DNA of 64,000 bases from Thioalkalivibrio sp. AKL19 (lineage in GTDB: Bacteria > Pseudomonadota > Gammaproteobacteria > Ectothiorhodospirales > Ectothiorhodospiraceae), in contig NZ_ATUK01000016.1 in assembly GCF_000420165.1 (NCBI RefSeq), positions 62,001 through 126,000 on the forward strand. The letters are read 5' to 3'. The notes under the pieces were generated by a model, which was not told the DNA's origin, made no database searches, and worked only from the letters and a program-made list of their open reading frames with translations. Each line of letters opens with the position of its first letter. The stretch's first letter is position 1. Shown here piece by piece: positions 34,844 through 43,122 of this stretch. The position numbers were made by a program, and so were the translations under genes.

Positions 34844-36353
34844 GGTGCGTCTGCGTGATCTCAGCTATCGTGTCAAGACGCCGCTCAGCGTCACGCTGGT
34901 CATCGTACTGACGGCGATCATTCTGTCGATCACGCTCCTGGCACGCGCCTATCAGGACAATCGGGAAGAGATGATCGACAACGCGCTCAGCCTGGGGAGT
35001 GTCCTGGCCCGCACCCTGGCCCCGGCCCTGACCCGCGACGATGTCTGGCAGGCCTACGAGACGATCATGACCCCGCTGGAACGCGAGGCCCGTGCAGCCG
35101 GGGGGCCCGCTCCGGTGACCTCGTCCAATGGTGACCGGGGTGCAGCGGATCCCTCCCAGCGCGAGATCCTGGTGCTGGATACGGGACAGTCGATTTACGT
35201 GGCCTCGCGCCCGCGCCGTTACCCCATGCTGGTCCAGCTTGGACAGATGGGCGGCGAGTATGCGGATCTAGCCGGACGGATCGCGGAGCACAATGCTGGA
35301 GAGCCCTTTGTGGCGCGGGACATCTGGCCGGATCGCTATGCGATGGTCGTGCCCATCCTCGCCGAGGACGGCGCGCAGCTGGGCACGCTGGTGCTGAACT
35401 ATTCGAACGACCTGCTGTTTCCCCGCTTTCTCAACACTGTCGAGCAGGTGATCCTGGCCACGCTCCTGGTGCTGCTGGCGTTGCTGCCCCTCGGCTGGTA
35501 CTGGGGCAAGCGCCTGACCGATCCGCTCAGCCATCTGTCCGCCTGCATGCAGCGGGTGGGCAGCGAGGTCCCCAGCGACATCCAGTGCGATCTGTACGAC
35601 GGCCGCGACGAGATCGGACAGGTCTCCATGCGCTTTCGTCGCATGCTGGACGAGTTGCGCGAGAAGCAGGAACTTGAACGCAGCATGGTGGCCTCCGAAC
35701 GGCTGGCGGCCGTGGGCCGGTTGACCGCAGGGATCGCGCACGAGATCAACAACCCGCTGGGTGGAATGCTGAACGCGATCAGCACCTACAAGCGCCACGG
35801 GGAGGACCGCGACCCGGTCGCGGACCGCACGATCTCGCTGCTGGAGCGCGGGCTTGTGCAGATCAAGGGTACGGTGGGGGCATTGCTGGTCGAGGCGCGC
35901 CTGGAAAGTCACGCCCTGACACTGGAGGACCTGCAGGATATCCGCACTCTGGTCCAGCCCGATATCCAGCGCAAGGGGCTCCGTCTGGTCTGGGACAATA
36001 CGATCGACGCGCCGATCCCGTTGCCTTCGTCCCAGGTGCGCCAGGTGTTGCTGAACCTGCTATTGAATGCGGTGCAGGCCAGCGAGGAGGGCGGCGAGGT
36101 GGCCTGCACGCTGCGCGCGGACGATCGCTACTTTTTCGCCGCCATCTCGAACGGAGGTGAGTACATCAGCCGCGACCGAATGGCTCATTTGTTCGAACCG
36201 TTCGCGAACAGCAGCGGCGAGGGTCATGGGCTCGGGTTGTGGGTGACCTATCAGATGATCCAGCAACTGGACGGACAGATCGAGGTGACAAGCAACGAGA
36301 CGGCGACGCTCTTCGAGGTGACGCTGCCACTGTCGGAAGGGGATGCCACATGA
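34836..36353 (+). CDS. arxS: Sensor histidine kinase ArxS
   Basis: 505 residues. A first membrane helix (LSVTLVIVLTAIILSITLLA, about residues 18-37) and a second near 205-225 enclose a periplasmic sensor domain. A HAMP linker follows, then the dimerisation helix with phospho-acceptor His302 in GIAHEINNPLGG. The ATPase domain has VLLNLLLNAVQASEEGG (N box) and GEGHGLGLWVTYQMI (G2). It resembles NtrB-type kinases that pair with sigma-54 activators. GTG start inside the end of arxX. Its stop overlaps the ATG of arxR (ATGA). The signal is presumably As(III) delivered by ArxX. Confidence 0.88.
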   Translation: MPEVRLRDLSYRVKTPLSVTLVIVLTAIILSITLLARAYQDNREEMIDNALSLGSVLARTLAPALTRDDVWQAYETIMTPLEREARAAGGPAPVTSSNGDRGAADPSQREILVLDTGQSIYVASRPRRYPMLVQLGQMGGEYADLAGRIAEHNAGEPFVARDIWPDRYAMVVPILAEDGAQLGTLVLNYSNDLLFPRFLNTVEQVILATLLVLLALLPLGWYWGKRLTDPLSHLSACMQRVGSEVPSDIQCDLYDGRDEIGQVSMRFRRMLDELREKQELERSMVASERLAAVGRLTAGIAHEINNPLGGMLNAISTYKRHGEDRDPVADRTISLLERGLVQIKGTVGALLVEARLESHALTLEDLQDIRTLVQPDIQRKGLRLVWDNTIDAPIPLPSSQVRQVLLNLLLNAVQASEEGGEVACTLRADDRYFFAAISNGGEYISRDRMAHLFEPFANSSGEGHGLGLWVTYQMIQQLDGQIEVTSNETATLFEVTLPLSEGDAT

Positions 36354-37696
36354 ACGAACGTCCGCGCCTGTGCCTGATCGAGGACGATGCGATCATGGGC
36401 GAGTCGCTGTGTGATCGCTTCGAACTGGAGGGCTATGCGGTGGACTGGGCCAGGAGCATTGCCGAGGCCCGGGAACGACTGGCGGGGGGCGGCTATGCGG
36501 TTGTGCTGAGCGATATCCGCCTGGGCGACGGCTATGGCGATGCGCTCTTCCTGGAGTGGCAGGAGACCCACGGCGTCGCGGCGCCCTGGCTGTTCATCAC
36601 GGCCTACGGCGCGGTGGACCGCGCCGTAGAGTTGCTCAAGCGCGGGGCGGCCGACTACATCACCAAGCCGTTTGATCTCGACGCCCTGGTGGACAAGGTC
36701 GCCGCGTTGACGACCGGCCAGGGTGAGGATGCCTCGGGCGCGACCACGCTGGGGACCTCGGCCGCAATGCGCCGGATCTCCTCGCTTCTGGGGCGGCTCG
36801 CGGAACAGGCGAGCACCGTGTTGATTACGGGTGAATCGGGAACGGGCAAGGAAGCCGTCGCACGCGAGCTGCATCGCCTTGATCCGGTGCGTTCGGATCA
36901 GCCTTTTGTGCCGGTGAATTGCGGTGGGCTGACCGAAACCCTGCTGGAGGCCGAATTGTTCGGTCACGAAAAGGGGGCCTTCACCGGAGCGGTGCGGGCT
37001 CGCCCGGGGGTTTTCGAGCAGGCGCACGGGGGGACGTTGTTCCTGGACGAGGTCGGTGACATGCCGCCGGTCATGCAGGTCAAGCTCCTGCGTGCGATCC
37101 AGGAGCGTCAAATCGTGCGCGTTGGAGGCGAAAAGCCGATTCCGGTGGAGCTGCGTCTGATCTGCGCGACCCATCGCGATCTGCTGCAGATGGTCCGGGA
37201 AGGCAGCTTCCGCGAGGACCTGTACTACCGTATCCACGTGATTCACCTGCGCATTCCGCCGTTGCGCGAGCGGCCCGAGGATATCCCGTGGCTGGTGCGG
37301 CGCTTCCTCGAGGGCTATGCGCGGGAACACGGCGAGCCGGTCAAGACGCTCACGCCCACCGCGGAAAATGCACTCCTGCGTCACCCCTGGCCCGGCAATA
37401 TTCGCGAGCTGAAGCACGCGATCGAGCGGGCCTGCATCATGAGCCCCGGCCCGGGCTTGCAGGCCGATACCCTGTTCGATGAGCCGGGCGACGAGCCCGC
37501 CCCGGGACCCGACGTCGAAGGTGCCCGGCTCAGTCAGTACCTTCAGGCCTGCGAGGAGAGCTATATCCAGCGGGCACTGGAACTGCACGACGGACACATT
37601 GGCAACACGGCGGCCAACCTGGGCATCAGCCGCAAGAATCTCTGGGAACGCATGAAGCGCCTGGGACTGTCCGCGGATGGCGGACGCCAGGCCTGA
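36350..37696 (+). CDS. arxR: Sigma-54-dependent response regulator ArxR
   Basis: 448 residues, NtrC class. The receiver domain has acidic pocket EDD (11-13), phospho-acceptor Asp55 (VVLSDIRLGDGYG) and Lys in DYITKPFD. The AAA+ domain has Walker A GESGTGKE (161-168), the sigma-54-contacting GAFTGA loop (209-214) and Walker B GGTLFLDEVGDM. The C-terminal Fis-type helix-turn-helix ends NTAANLGISRKNLWERMKRL. All parts needed for sigma-54 activation are intact. Its likely targets are the two dyads at 26797 and 26831 before the sigma-54 promoter of arxB'. It converges with the glycosyltransferase gene. Confidence 0.92.
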   Translation: MNERPRLCLIEDDAIMGESLCDRFELEGYAVDWARSIAEARERLAGGGYAVVLSDIRLGDGYGDALFLEWQETHGVAAPWLFITAYGAVDRAVELLKRGAADYITKPFDLDALVDKVAALTTGQGEDASGATTLGTSAAMRRISSLLGRLAEQASTVLITGESGTGKEAVARELHRLDPVRSDQPFVPVNCGGLTETLLEAELFGHEKGAFTGAVRARPGVFEQAHGGTLFLDEVGDMPPVMQVKLLRAIQERQIVRVGGEKPIPVELRLICATHRDLLQMVREGSFREDLYYRIHVIHLRIPPLRERPEDIPWLVRRFLEGYAREHGEPVKTLTPTAENALLRHPWPGNIRELKHAIERACIMSPGPGLQADTLFDEPGDEPAPGPDVEGARLSQYLQACEESYIQRALELHDGHIGNTAANLGISRKNLWERMKRLGLSADGGRQA

Positions 37697-37717
37697 GGGC
37701 CGGCCATCCGCGGCGTA

Positions 37718-38446
37718 TCAGCGCCGCGGCCGGGTGTACCAGAACCAGCTGAGATGGCGGGAGCGCAGGCTCCAGGGGAACAGCAGGACCTGGAGCACGA
37801 CCAGGATGTGGCGCCCGGGGTTGAACCAGTCCGCCTTGCGGCCGGAGGTCAGGACGGGCGTGTCCAGGATCTCGACGTGCTGGCCGTGCCTGCGGCCCCA
37901 GCGGCGCAAGGCGCGGGACAGGAAGACCTCCTCCCCGGCGTACACGGCCTCGCTGAAGCCGCCGACCGCCGCGAAGGCCTCGCGGGTGCAGAAGACGTAG
38001 CAGCCCGCGGCCAGCCCCAGGCGCGCGGAGAGCGCATTCCATGTACGCGCGCCCCAGCGGTAGATGCGGTGATTGAGGTGGTCGAAGTCCACCCGTGCGC
38101 CACCCCCGCAGACCTGGCCGCTGTCCAGGGCGGTCAGCGTGGCCTGCAGCAGGTCACGGTCTGGCCAGGTGTCGGCGTCCACGAACAGCAGGTAGCCCCC
38201 GTTGGCCGCCTCCGCGCCGGCATTGCGGGCGCGGCTGATCCTGCGTTCCGGCTCGAAGACAACGCGACAGCCCGCGCGCTGTGCAATCTTCGGGGTCGCG
38301 TCGGTGGAGGCGTTGTCCACCACGATGATCTCGCTGGCGCGGCCGAGGCCGGAGAGGGCGTTCTGAACCGCCGTCAGGGTTCGTGGCAGCCACGCGGCCT
38401 CGTTCCAGGCCGGGATGACGACCGAAAGGGCGGGAGCGCGGGCCAC
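37718..38446 (-). CDS. Family 2 glycosyltransferase
   Basis: 242 residues. The GT2 fold begins LSVVIPAWNEAAWLPRTLTA, with the nucleotide-sugar DxD-type motif LLFVDADTWPDRDLLQATL and acceptor-side AVYAGEEVFLSRALRRWG. A C-terminal hydrophobic stretch (HILVVLQVLLFPWSL) may attach it to the membrane. The donor and acceptor are unknown. The start is uncertain. GTG at 38446, after the rhodanese stop, is preferred over longer forms that overlap that gene. Same strand as the rhodanese gene, 13 bases apart. Confidence 0.8.
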   Translation of the reverse strand: MARAPALSVVIPAWNEAAWLPRTLTAVQNALSGLGRASEIIVVDNASTDATPKIAQRAGCRVVFEPERRISRARNAGAEAANGGYLLFVDADTWPDRDLLQATLTALDSGQVCGGGARVDFDHLNHRIYRWGARTWNALSARLGLAAGCYVFCTREAFAAVGGFSEAVYAGEEVFLSRALRRWGRRHGQHVEILDTPVLTSGRKADWFNPGRHILVVLQVLLFPWSLRSRHLSWFWYTRPRR

Positions 38447-38459
38447 GCAGCGGCCCGGA

Positions 38460-38780
38460 TCAGTAGGTCGGCATGTGGGGGTCGACCTCGCGTGCCCAGG
38501 CGTCGATGCCACCGGAAAGATTGATGACGTTCTTGAACCCGACGCGGGCCAGGAACCCGCAGACCTGCTGGCTGCGGACCCCGTGGTGACAGATCACCAC
38601 GATCTCGTCCTCCGGGTTCAGATCCTGGTATGCCGTCGGGATCTGGCCCATCGGAAGCAGCTGCGAGCCGTCGATGTGGCAGTGCTGGTATTCCCAGGGT
38701 TCGCGTACATCCAGCAGCGTCGGGGCCGTGGCCGCCTGGGTGAGGTAGTCCCGCAATTCGCTGGGAGACATCTGCTGCAT
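38460..38780 (-). CDS. Rhodanese-like sulfurtransferase, single domain
   Basis: 106 residues. The rhodanese fold carries the active-site loop VVICHHGVRSQQV, with catalytic Cys and following cation-binding residues, LLDVREPWEYQHCHIDGSQL before it, and a C-terminal NLSGGIDAWAREVDP. Single-domain rhodaneses transfer sulfane sulfur between carriers, which fits a sulfur-oxidising host. There is no signal peptide, so it is cytoplasmic. It is probably co-transcribed with the glycosyltransferase that follows. Confidence 0.88.
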   Translation of the reverse strand: MQQMSPSELRDYLTQAATAPTLLDVREPWEYQHCHIDGSQLLPMGQIPTAYQDLNPEDEIVVICHHGVRSQQVCGFLARVGFKNVINLSGGIDAWAREVDPHMPTY

Positions 38781-39023
38781 CGGTCAATCCGGGCCGGAGT
38801 GAAAGGGACACGCTAGGGCTTGGTGGGTCTCGGTGCAAGAAGGACGGCGGCTGGGGGGCCAAGGGGGAGGCGGATTATTGGGATGGATGCCCCAGATGTA
38901 TGTCCCCGTGGCAGGCGGGAGTGTGCGCGGCTGGCGCGCATGAACCTCGTGGCCTCTTGCGCTGTTTGGAGCGGGTTGTTCGGAAAAGGGCGGTGCGGTT
39001 CAGCGGTTCGACTCGCTTCCAGG

Positions 39024-39737
39024 TCAGGATGGCATCGAAAGCAGGCGGCCGTATTCCGCGCGGACCGCCGTATAGCACTCGCAGGCGCATGCCTCCAGCC
39101 CTGGCCGGTCGAGAACGGTGATATGTCCCCGGTGATATTCGATCAGGCCCGCTTTTTGCAGTTTTCCGGCCGCGCAGGTGATGCCTTCCCGGCGCACGCC
39201 CATAAGGTGAGCAATCAGTTCCTGGGTCATTTCGAGCTTGTTCGTGTGCAGGCGGTCGAGATTCAGCAGCAGCCAGCGGGAGAGCTGCTGGTCCACCGTG
39301 TGGTGGCGATTGCACACGGCTGTTTGCGCCATCTGCGTGAGCAGGGCCTGGGTGTAGCGCAATAGCAGCAGCTGCATGGCGCCGCCGTGCGCGAACCCCT
39401 CTTTCAGGATCTGCGCCTTGATCCGGAATCCTTGCCCGGCGCTATGCACGACAGCGCGGCTGGAGGTGCTCTCGCCGCCCATGAACAACGAGATCCCGAC
39501 CATGCCCTCGTATCCGACGACCGCGACCTCGGTTGTTGCGCCGTCCTGCATGACGTTGAGGAGGGACACGATGGCCGTGGTGGGAAAGTAGGCGTAACGC
39601 ATCGGGTGGCCGGGCTCGGCGAGGACTTCTCCCAGCGGCATGGGCACCGCCTCCAGGTGCGGGGAGAATTGTGCGCAGGCATCTGGCGGAAGTGCTGCGA
39701 GCAGCTGGTTCTCGCGAGATTCACTGGCGAACGGCAT
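39024..39737 (-). CDS. Crp/Fnr-family transcription regulator
   Basis: 237 residues. An N-terminal cyclic-nucleotide-binding-like beta roll (GEVLAEPGHPMRYAYFPTTA, EVAVVGYEGMVGISLFMGGE) joins a C-terminal winged helix with LEMTQELIAHLMGVRREGIT as the recognition region. No N-terminal cysteine cluster of Fnr is present. Members with this F-P-T/GYEG pattern are common near stress and envelope genes and their ligand is unknown. The ATG at 39737 has AGGAGG at 7-base spacing. A longer form from 39764 is possible. Confidence 0.82.
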   Translation of the reverse strand: MPFASESRENQLLAALPPDACAQFSPHLEAVPMPLGEVLAEPGHPMRYAYFPTTAIVSLLNVMQDGATTEVAVVGYEGMVGISLFMGGESTSSRAVVHSAGQGFRIKAQILKEGFAHGGAMQLLLLRYTQALLTQMAQTAVCNRHHTVDQQLSRWLLLNLDRLHTNKLEMTQELIAHLMGVRREGITCAAGKLQKAGLIEYHRGHITVLDRPGLEACACECYTAVRAEYGRLLSMPS

Positions 39738-40331
39738 TCCGGGCCTCCTGCCTTGAGGTTCCATCGGCACATAGACGCCCCCCGGTTGCCGCGATCGCAA
39801 CGGTTCTGAATCGCGGACTGACGTGTGCATGGTTCCAATTGATGCACCGCGTGTCCCTTTTAATAGACGGACAGATGCCAGCAGTCAATGCGCGGTTTAC
39901 AGGAAACGTGAGTTCGAACGCGGTTCTCAGGCGGGTATTGGCCCTGATGCGGGTCGCCCCGGGTCGCGGGTGGGTGCGCACCCGAGCCTGCACGGCGGGC
40001 CGGTCGCGGAAATCCCCGGCGTAACAGCCGGTTCGAGGTTCCATGGTCAAGGTGTGTGTCCGATGGGCGCGATGAAGGCGGCTGAACGCCGCCTCGGCGG
40101 TGCATGGGCGGCGCGATTCGCGATCGGGAGGCCGCAAGGCGGCATGGGATCGCGGGGGCTTTGTGTGGGACCGAACATACGGTGAACGCGCCTGGCTCCA
40201 GTATAGGTGGCAAGTGAGCGGCTTTCGGACACCGGGGTGTCGAGACCGAAGGCCGCGTGTCATCAACCGGCTCGCCGGCGCTGGGTGTCGAACCCGGAGG
40301 CTGGATGTCGAGCCCAGTACGGAGCCCCAGC
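39738..40331. other. Gene-free 594-base region between regulator and desaturase
   Basis: Divergent gap. Short palindromes such as GGGTGCGCACCC are present but no clear promoter, terminator, RNA gene or coding sequence. Repeated GGTGTCGA/GTGTCGAACC phrases occur near 40230-40310. Confidence 0.4.
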
Positions 40332-41372
40332 ATGGAGCCACAAGCAGCCATTGTCGAACCCGCCGATGATCCGCGGGCGTTACAGCGTGCCCTGTACGCC
40401 TATCGTACGCCGCTTCTCGCGCGCAGCGTGTTTGAACTGGTCGTTACCGTGATCCCGTTCGGCTTTTTCTGGTTTCTGGCCTGGGCAAGCGTGAGTGCCG
40501 GCTACTGGCTCGGGCTGGTGCTGGTCATTCCCGCCGCGGCGTTTCTCGTGCGCCTGTTCATGATCCAGCATGACTGCGGGCACGGGTCGTTCTTCCCGTC
40601 CCGCCGCGCCAACACCTGGATCGGCCGGGCCCTGGGCGTAGTGACGCTGACGCCCTACGACTTCTGGCGCCACACGCATGCTCTACACCATGCGCACTCC
40701 GGCAACCTGGACCGCGCGGACGAGGGCAGCATCGAGACCTTGAGCGTGCGTGAATACCAGGCCCTTTCTCCGGCGCAACGCCTGCGTTACCGGCTGTACC
40801 GGCACCCGTTGATCCTGTTTGGCCTGGGGCCGGTCTACCTCTTCTTGTTGCACAACCGCATGCCCGTCGGGTTCATGCGCGCCGGATGGATGCCCTGGCT
40901 GAGCACCATGGGTACCAATGTGGGCATTGCGCTGGTCGTGGTTGCGATGATGTGGCTGGTGGGTGCGGGCACCTTTCTCCTGGTGCATCTGCCGATCGCG
41001 GTTCTGGCGGGCGCGATCGGCGTCTGGCTGTTCTATGTCCAGCACCAGTTCGAGAAGACGCGCTGGGCGCGCGATCCGGAGTGGTCTTTCCAGGAAACGG
41101 CGCTCTACGGCAGCTCCTATTATGATCTGCCCGCCCCGCTGCGCTGGATGACCGCGAATATCGGGATCCACCACGTCCATCATCTCGCCAGCCGCATCCC
41201 CTTTTACCGGTTGCCCGAGGTGCTGAAGGATTATCCGCAGCTTCGCACGATCAGTCGTGTGACGCTGAAGGAAAGCCTCCATGGCGCCCGGCTCGCCCTG
41301 TGGGACGAGCAACGGCAGCGCCTGATCCCCTTCGAGCACGCGAACAAGCCGACGGCGCCGGTACGTGCCTGA
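40332..41372 (+). CDS. Membrane fatty acid desaturase
   Basis: 346 residues. The three histidine boxes of di-iron membrane desaturases are seen: HDCGHGSFF, HTHALHHAH and HHVHH (in IGIHHVHHLASRIPFYRLPE). Four membrane helices lie in pairs between them. It would insert a double bond into acyl lipids, adjusting membrane fluidity. The ATG at 40332 has GGAG at proper spacing. The frame upstream is open but not conserved. The regiospecificity cannot be told from sequence alone. Confidence 0.88.
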   Translation: MEPQAAIVEPADDPRALQRALYAYRTPLLARSVFELVVTVIPFGFFWFLAWASVSAGYWLGLVLVIPAAAFLVRLFMIQHDCGHGSFFPSRRANTWIGRALGVVTLTPYDFWRHTHALHHAHSGNLDRADEGSIETLSVREYQALSPAQRLRYRLYRHPLILFGLGPVYLFLLHNRMPVGFMRAGWMPWLSTMGTNVGIALVVVAMMWLVGAGTFLLVHLPIAVLAGAIGVWLFYVQHQFEKTRWARDPEWSFQETALYGSSYYDLPAPLRWMTANIGIHHVHHLASRIPFYRLPEVLKDYPQLRTISRVTLKESLHGARLALWDEQRQRLIPFEHANKPTAPVRA

Positions 41373-41571
41373 AGGGTCAGCGCGAGTGTTGCGGCAGGGT
41401 GCGGGCCTGGTCGGTGGGGGCGGGACGGGCGGTCCTGCGACTCGGAGAGGGCATCCAGGCGGCGAAACCCGCGCAGCGACCGACCAGGCAGTGCTTCCGT
41501 GTTGGGGCCCGGGGTTTTTTGGCTGCCAGGGAAGGCCGCAGGCGGCACCTCCGCGGCGACGATGGGGGGAC

Positions 41572-41646
41572 CTATCGGAGCCCGAAGAAGCCCAGTATGA
41601 ACAAAACGATAACGATGGCGCCGACGATGTAGATGATCTGGTTCAT
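41572..41646 (-). CDS. Tiny single-helix membrane protein
   Basis: 24 residues, MNQIIYIVGAIVIVLFILGF followed by FGLR. It is one membrane helix with a short charged end. GGAGAG sits upstream of the ATG. Similar 'IIYIVGxIVIVLxILxFFGLR' peptides occur widely in proteobacteria near envelope-stress genes. It overlaps no other gene. Confidence 0.65.
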   Translation of the reverse strand: MNQIIYIVGAIVIVLFILGFFGLR

Positions 41647-41941
41647 GACACTCTCCATTGGGTTGGGGCGGGTTCCGCGACGGATGGGTCCGAACCCGGT
41701 GATTCGCCTACCACGTTATGGGGGTCTCGGTCTCGCGTCGGTGCGCCACCGCACAGGGAATGCCGGGTCACTTTCAGCCATGACCACTGGCCAGGGAGAC
41801 GGCTGCGGGCAAGGCTCGGTGGCCACTGTCGTGCCGCGGCGGTTTGTTCGGTAACAGACCGACACGCGCCCGGGGTCTTCGTAATGTGAAACGAGCGAAC
41901 GGGCCGGCTTCCAGCCGGGCAAGGCGCTTGAGGAGGGAACG

Positions 41942-42133
41942 ATGACAAATCTTCGAACCGCGACGGGCAACGGCCTGGTTTTCGTTCTGATGCTCGTCGC
42001 CCTTTCCGGCTTCGAGGTCGGTTCCACGCCGGAGACGGGCGAGAAGGTCGAAGCCGCCGTAGAACCCGCCTGGGAATCCTTCGCCAATATCGGAGAAAGC
42101 ACCGCGAATGCGGAGCGCGCCCCTCGCGAATGA
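41942..42133 (+). CDS. Small exported protein, entericidin-like but lacking the lipobox cysteine
   Basis: 63 residues. A hydrophobic signal (GLVFVLMLVALSGF) is followed by a short acidic tail (ETGEKVEAAVEPAWESFANI). Position and length resemble small entericidin-like lipoproteins, but the expected cysteine after LSG is phenylalanine. A strong ribosome-binding site (GAGGAGGGA) argues for translation. It is followed at once by a broken csbD-like gene. Confidence 0.5.
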   Translation: MTNLRTATGNGLVFVLMLVALSGFEVGSTPETGEKVEAAVEPAWESFANIGESTANAERAPRE

Positions 42134-42177
42134 CCAGCGGGTCGGTAACGCTGAAGGAGATGGCTTGAGGAGGAAAC

Positions 42178-42354
42178 ATGAACAAGGATCCCATCAAGGC
42201 TGTGTCGAAGAGGCGAAGACTCACGTGAAGCAGGCGGCCGGAAAGGCCTTTGGAAACCGGGCGATGGAACAGAAAGACCGGGCTCGGAAGGTGGGTGAAA
42301 CAGGCCCGGGCGAGATACGGTGACCTGAAGACGGACATCAAGGGTCGCACCTGA
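42178..42354 (+). pseudogene. CsbD-family stress protein gene with two compensating frameshifts
   Basis: AGGAGG precedes an ATG that reads MNKDPIKA and then stops after 16 codons. In the next frame the CsbD body is clear (CVEEAKTHVKQAAGKAFGNR then AMEQKDRARKV). The end returns to the first frame (KQARARYGDLKTDIKGRT). One G appears lost near 42206 and one G gained near 42297, both in G runs, so total length stays at 59 codons. This is either a decayed gene or two homopolymer sequence errors. Confidence 0.7.
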
Positions 42355-42491
42355 TCCGGGCTTCGCGCCGGCTCCATCGGCCACCGGATTCGATGGCGGA
42401 TGCGGCCCTGGCACAGCAGCACGACCGGGGACCGGGCTATGATGGGGGGATCAGTGGCGGTGGCCACTGGACGGATTGGAATGGAGGACCC

Positions 42492-43100
42492 ATGCAGAAA
42501 CTGAGCCCGGAGTTCGAAAGGCAGTTGCGTTTGCGCCAGGACGCCGAGAGCCGGTTGCGCGAGGGTTCGGCTCCGCGCAATGGGGGCTGGACGGTAGGAC
42601 CGGATTCGCTGACGCTCCTGTACCGGCTGGCGAGCGACCCGGATACCGCGGCGGACGCGCTCAGGCTGCTGAGCGAGTTGCAGACCCACCAGGTCGAGCT
42701 CGACCTGCAGCATGCCCAGCTGCGAAGCGACCAGGAGGAGCTGGACCAGGCCCTGGCGCGTTACCGGGGCCTTTACGAGTTTGCCCCGGTGGGGTACCTG
42801 GTCGTCGGGCTCGATGGAATCATCCGCGAAGGCAACCGTGCCGGAGCCGAGCTGCTTGGCACCGAACCGGATGGGCTGGAGGGGCAGCCCCTCGCGTCGT
42901 GGTTCGCGCCGGGTAGCCAGCCGGCCGTCCAGGGAGTGGTCGATGCCTGCCGTGAAGGCGCCGCGGGTGTCTGCTGCTCGGTTGCATCCGGCGGCCGAGG
43001 GAGCGGCGACGCCGAGCCGTTCCAGTTGACTGCGACCCTGGGCCCGGGGGGCGAGGAGGTATTGCTGGTCGTCGCGAGGTCCGAGCCATCGCCGCGCTGA
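42492..43100 (+). CDS. Coiled-coil/PAS protein without output domain
   Basis: 202 residues. A helical N-terminus (QLRLRQDAESRLREG) leads to a coiled-coil segment (LLSELQTHQVELDLQHAQLR), then a PAS domain (YRGLYEFAPVGYLVVGLDGI). The same helix-PAS arrangement starts the GGDEF-EAL protein at 47367. Here nothing follows the PAS domain. GGAGG is well spaced before the ATG at 42492. Lying 22 bases before the CheB-CheR-PAS gene, it may be a detached sensor for that protein. Confidence 0.72.
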   Translation: MQKLSPEFERQLRLRQDAESRLREGSAPRNGGWTVGPDSLTLLYRLASDPDTAADALRLLSELQTHQVELDLQHAQLRSDQEELDQALARYRGLYEFAPVGYLVVGLDGIIREGNRAGAELLGTEPDGLEGQPLASWFAPGSQPAVQGVVDACREGAAGVCCSVASGGRGSGDAEPFQLTATLGPGGEEVLLVVARSEPSPR

Positions 43101-43122
43101 GCCTGGCCGGGAGGGGCTGAGC

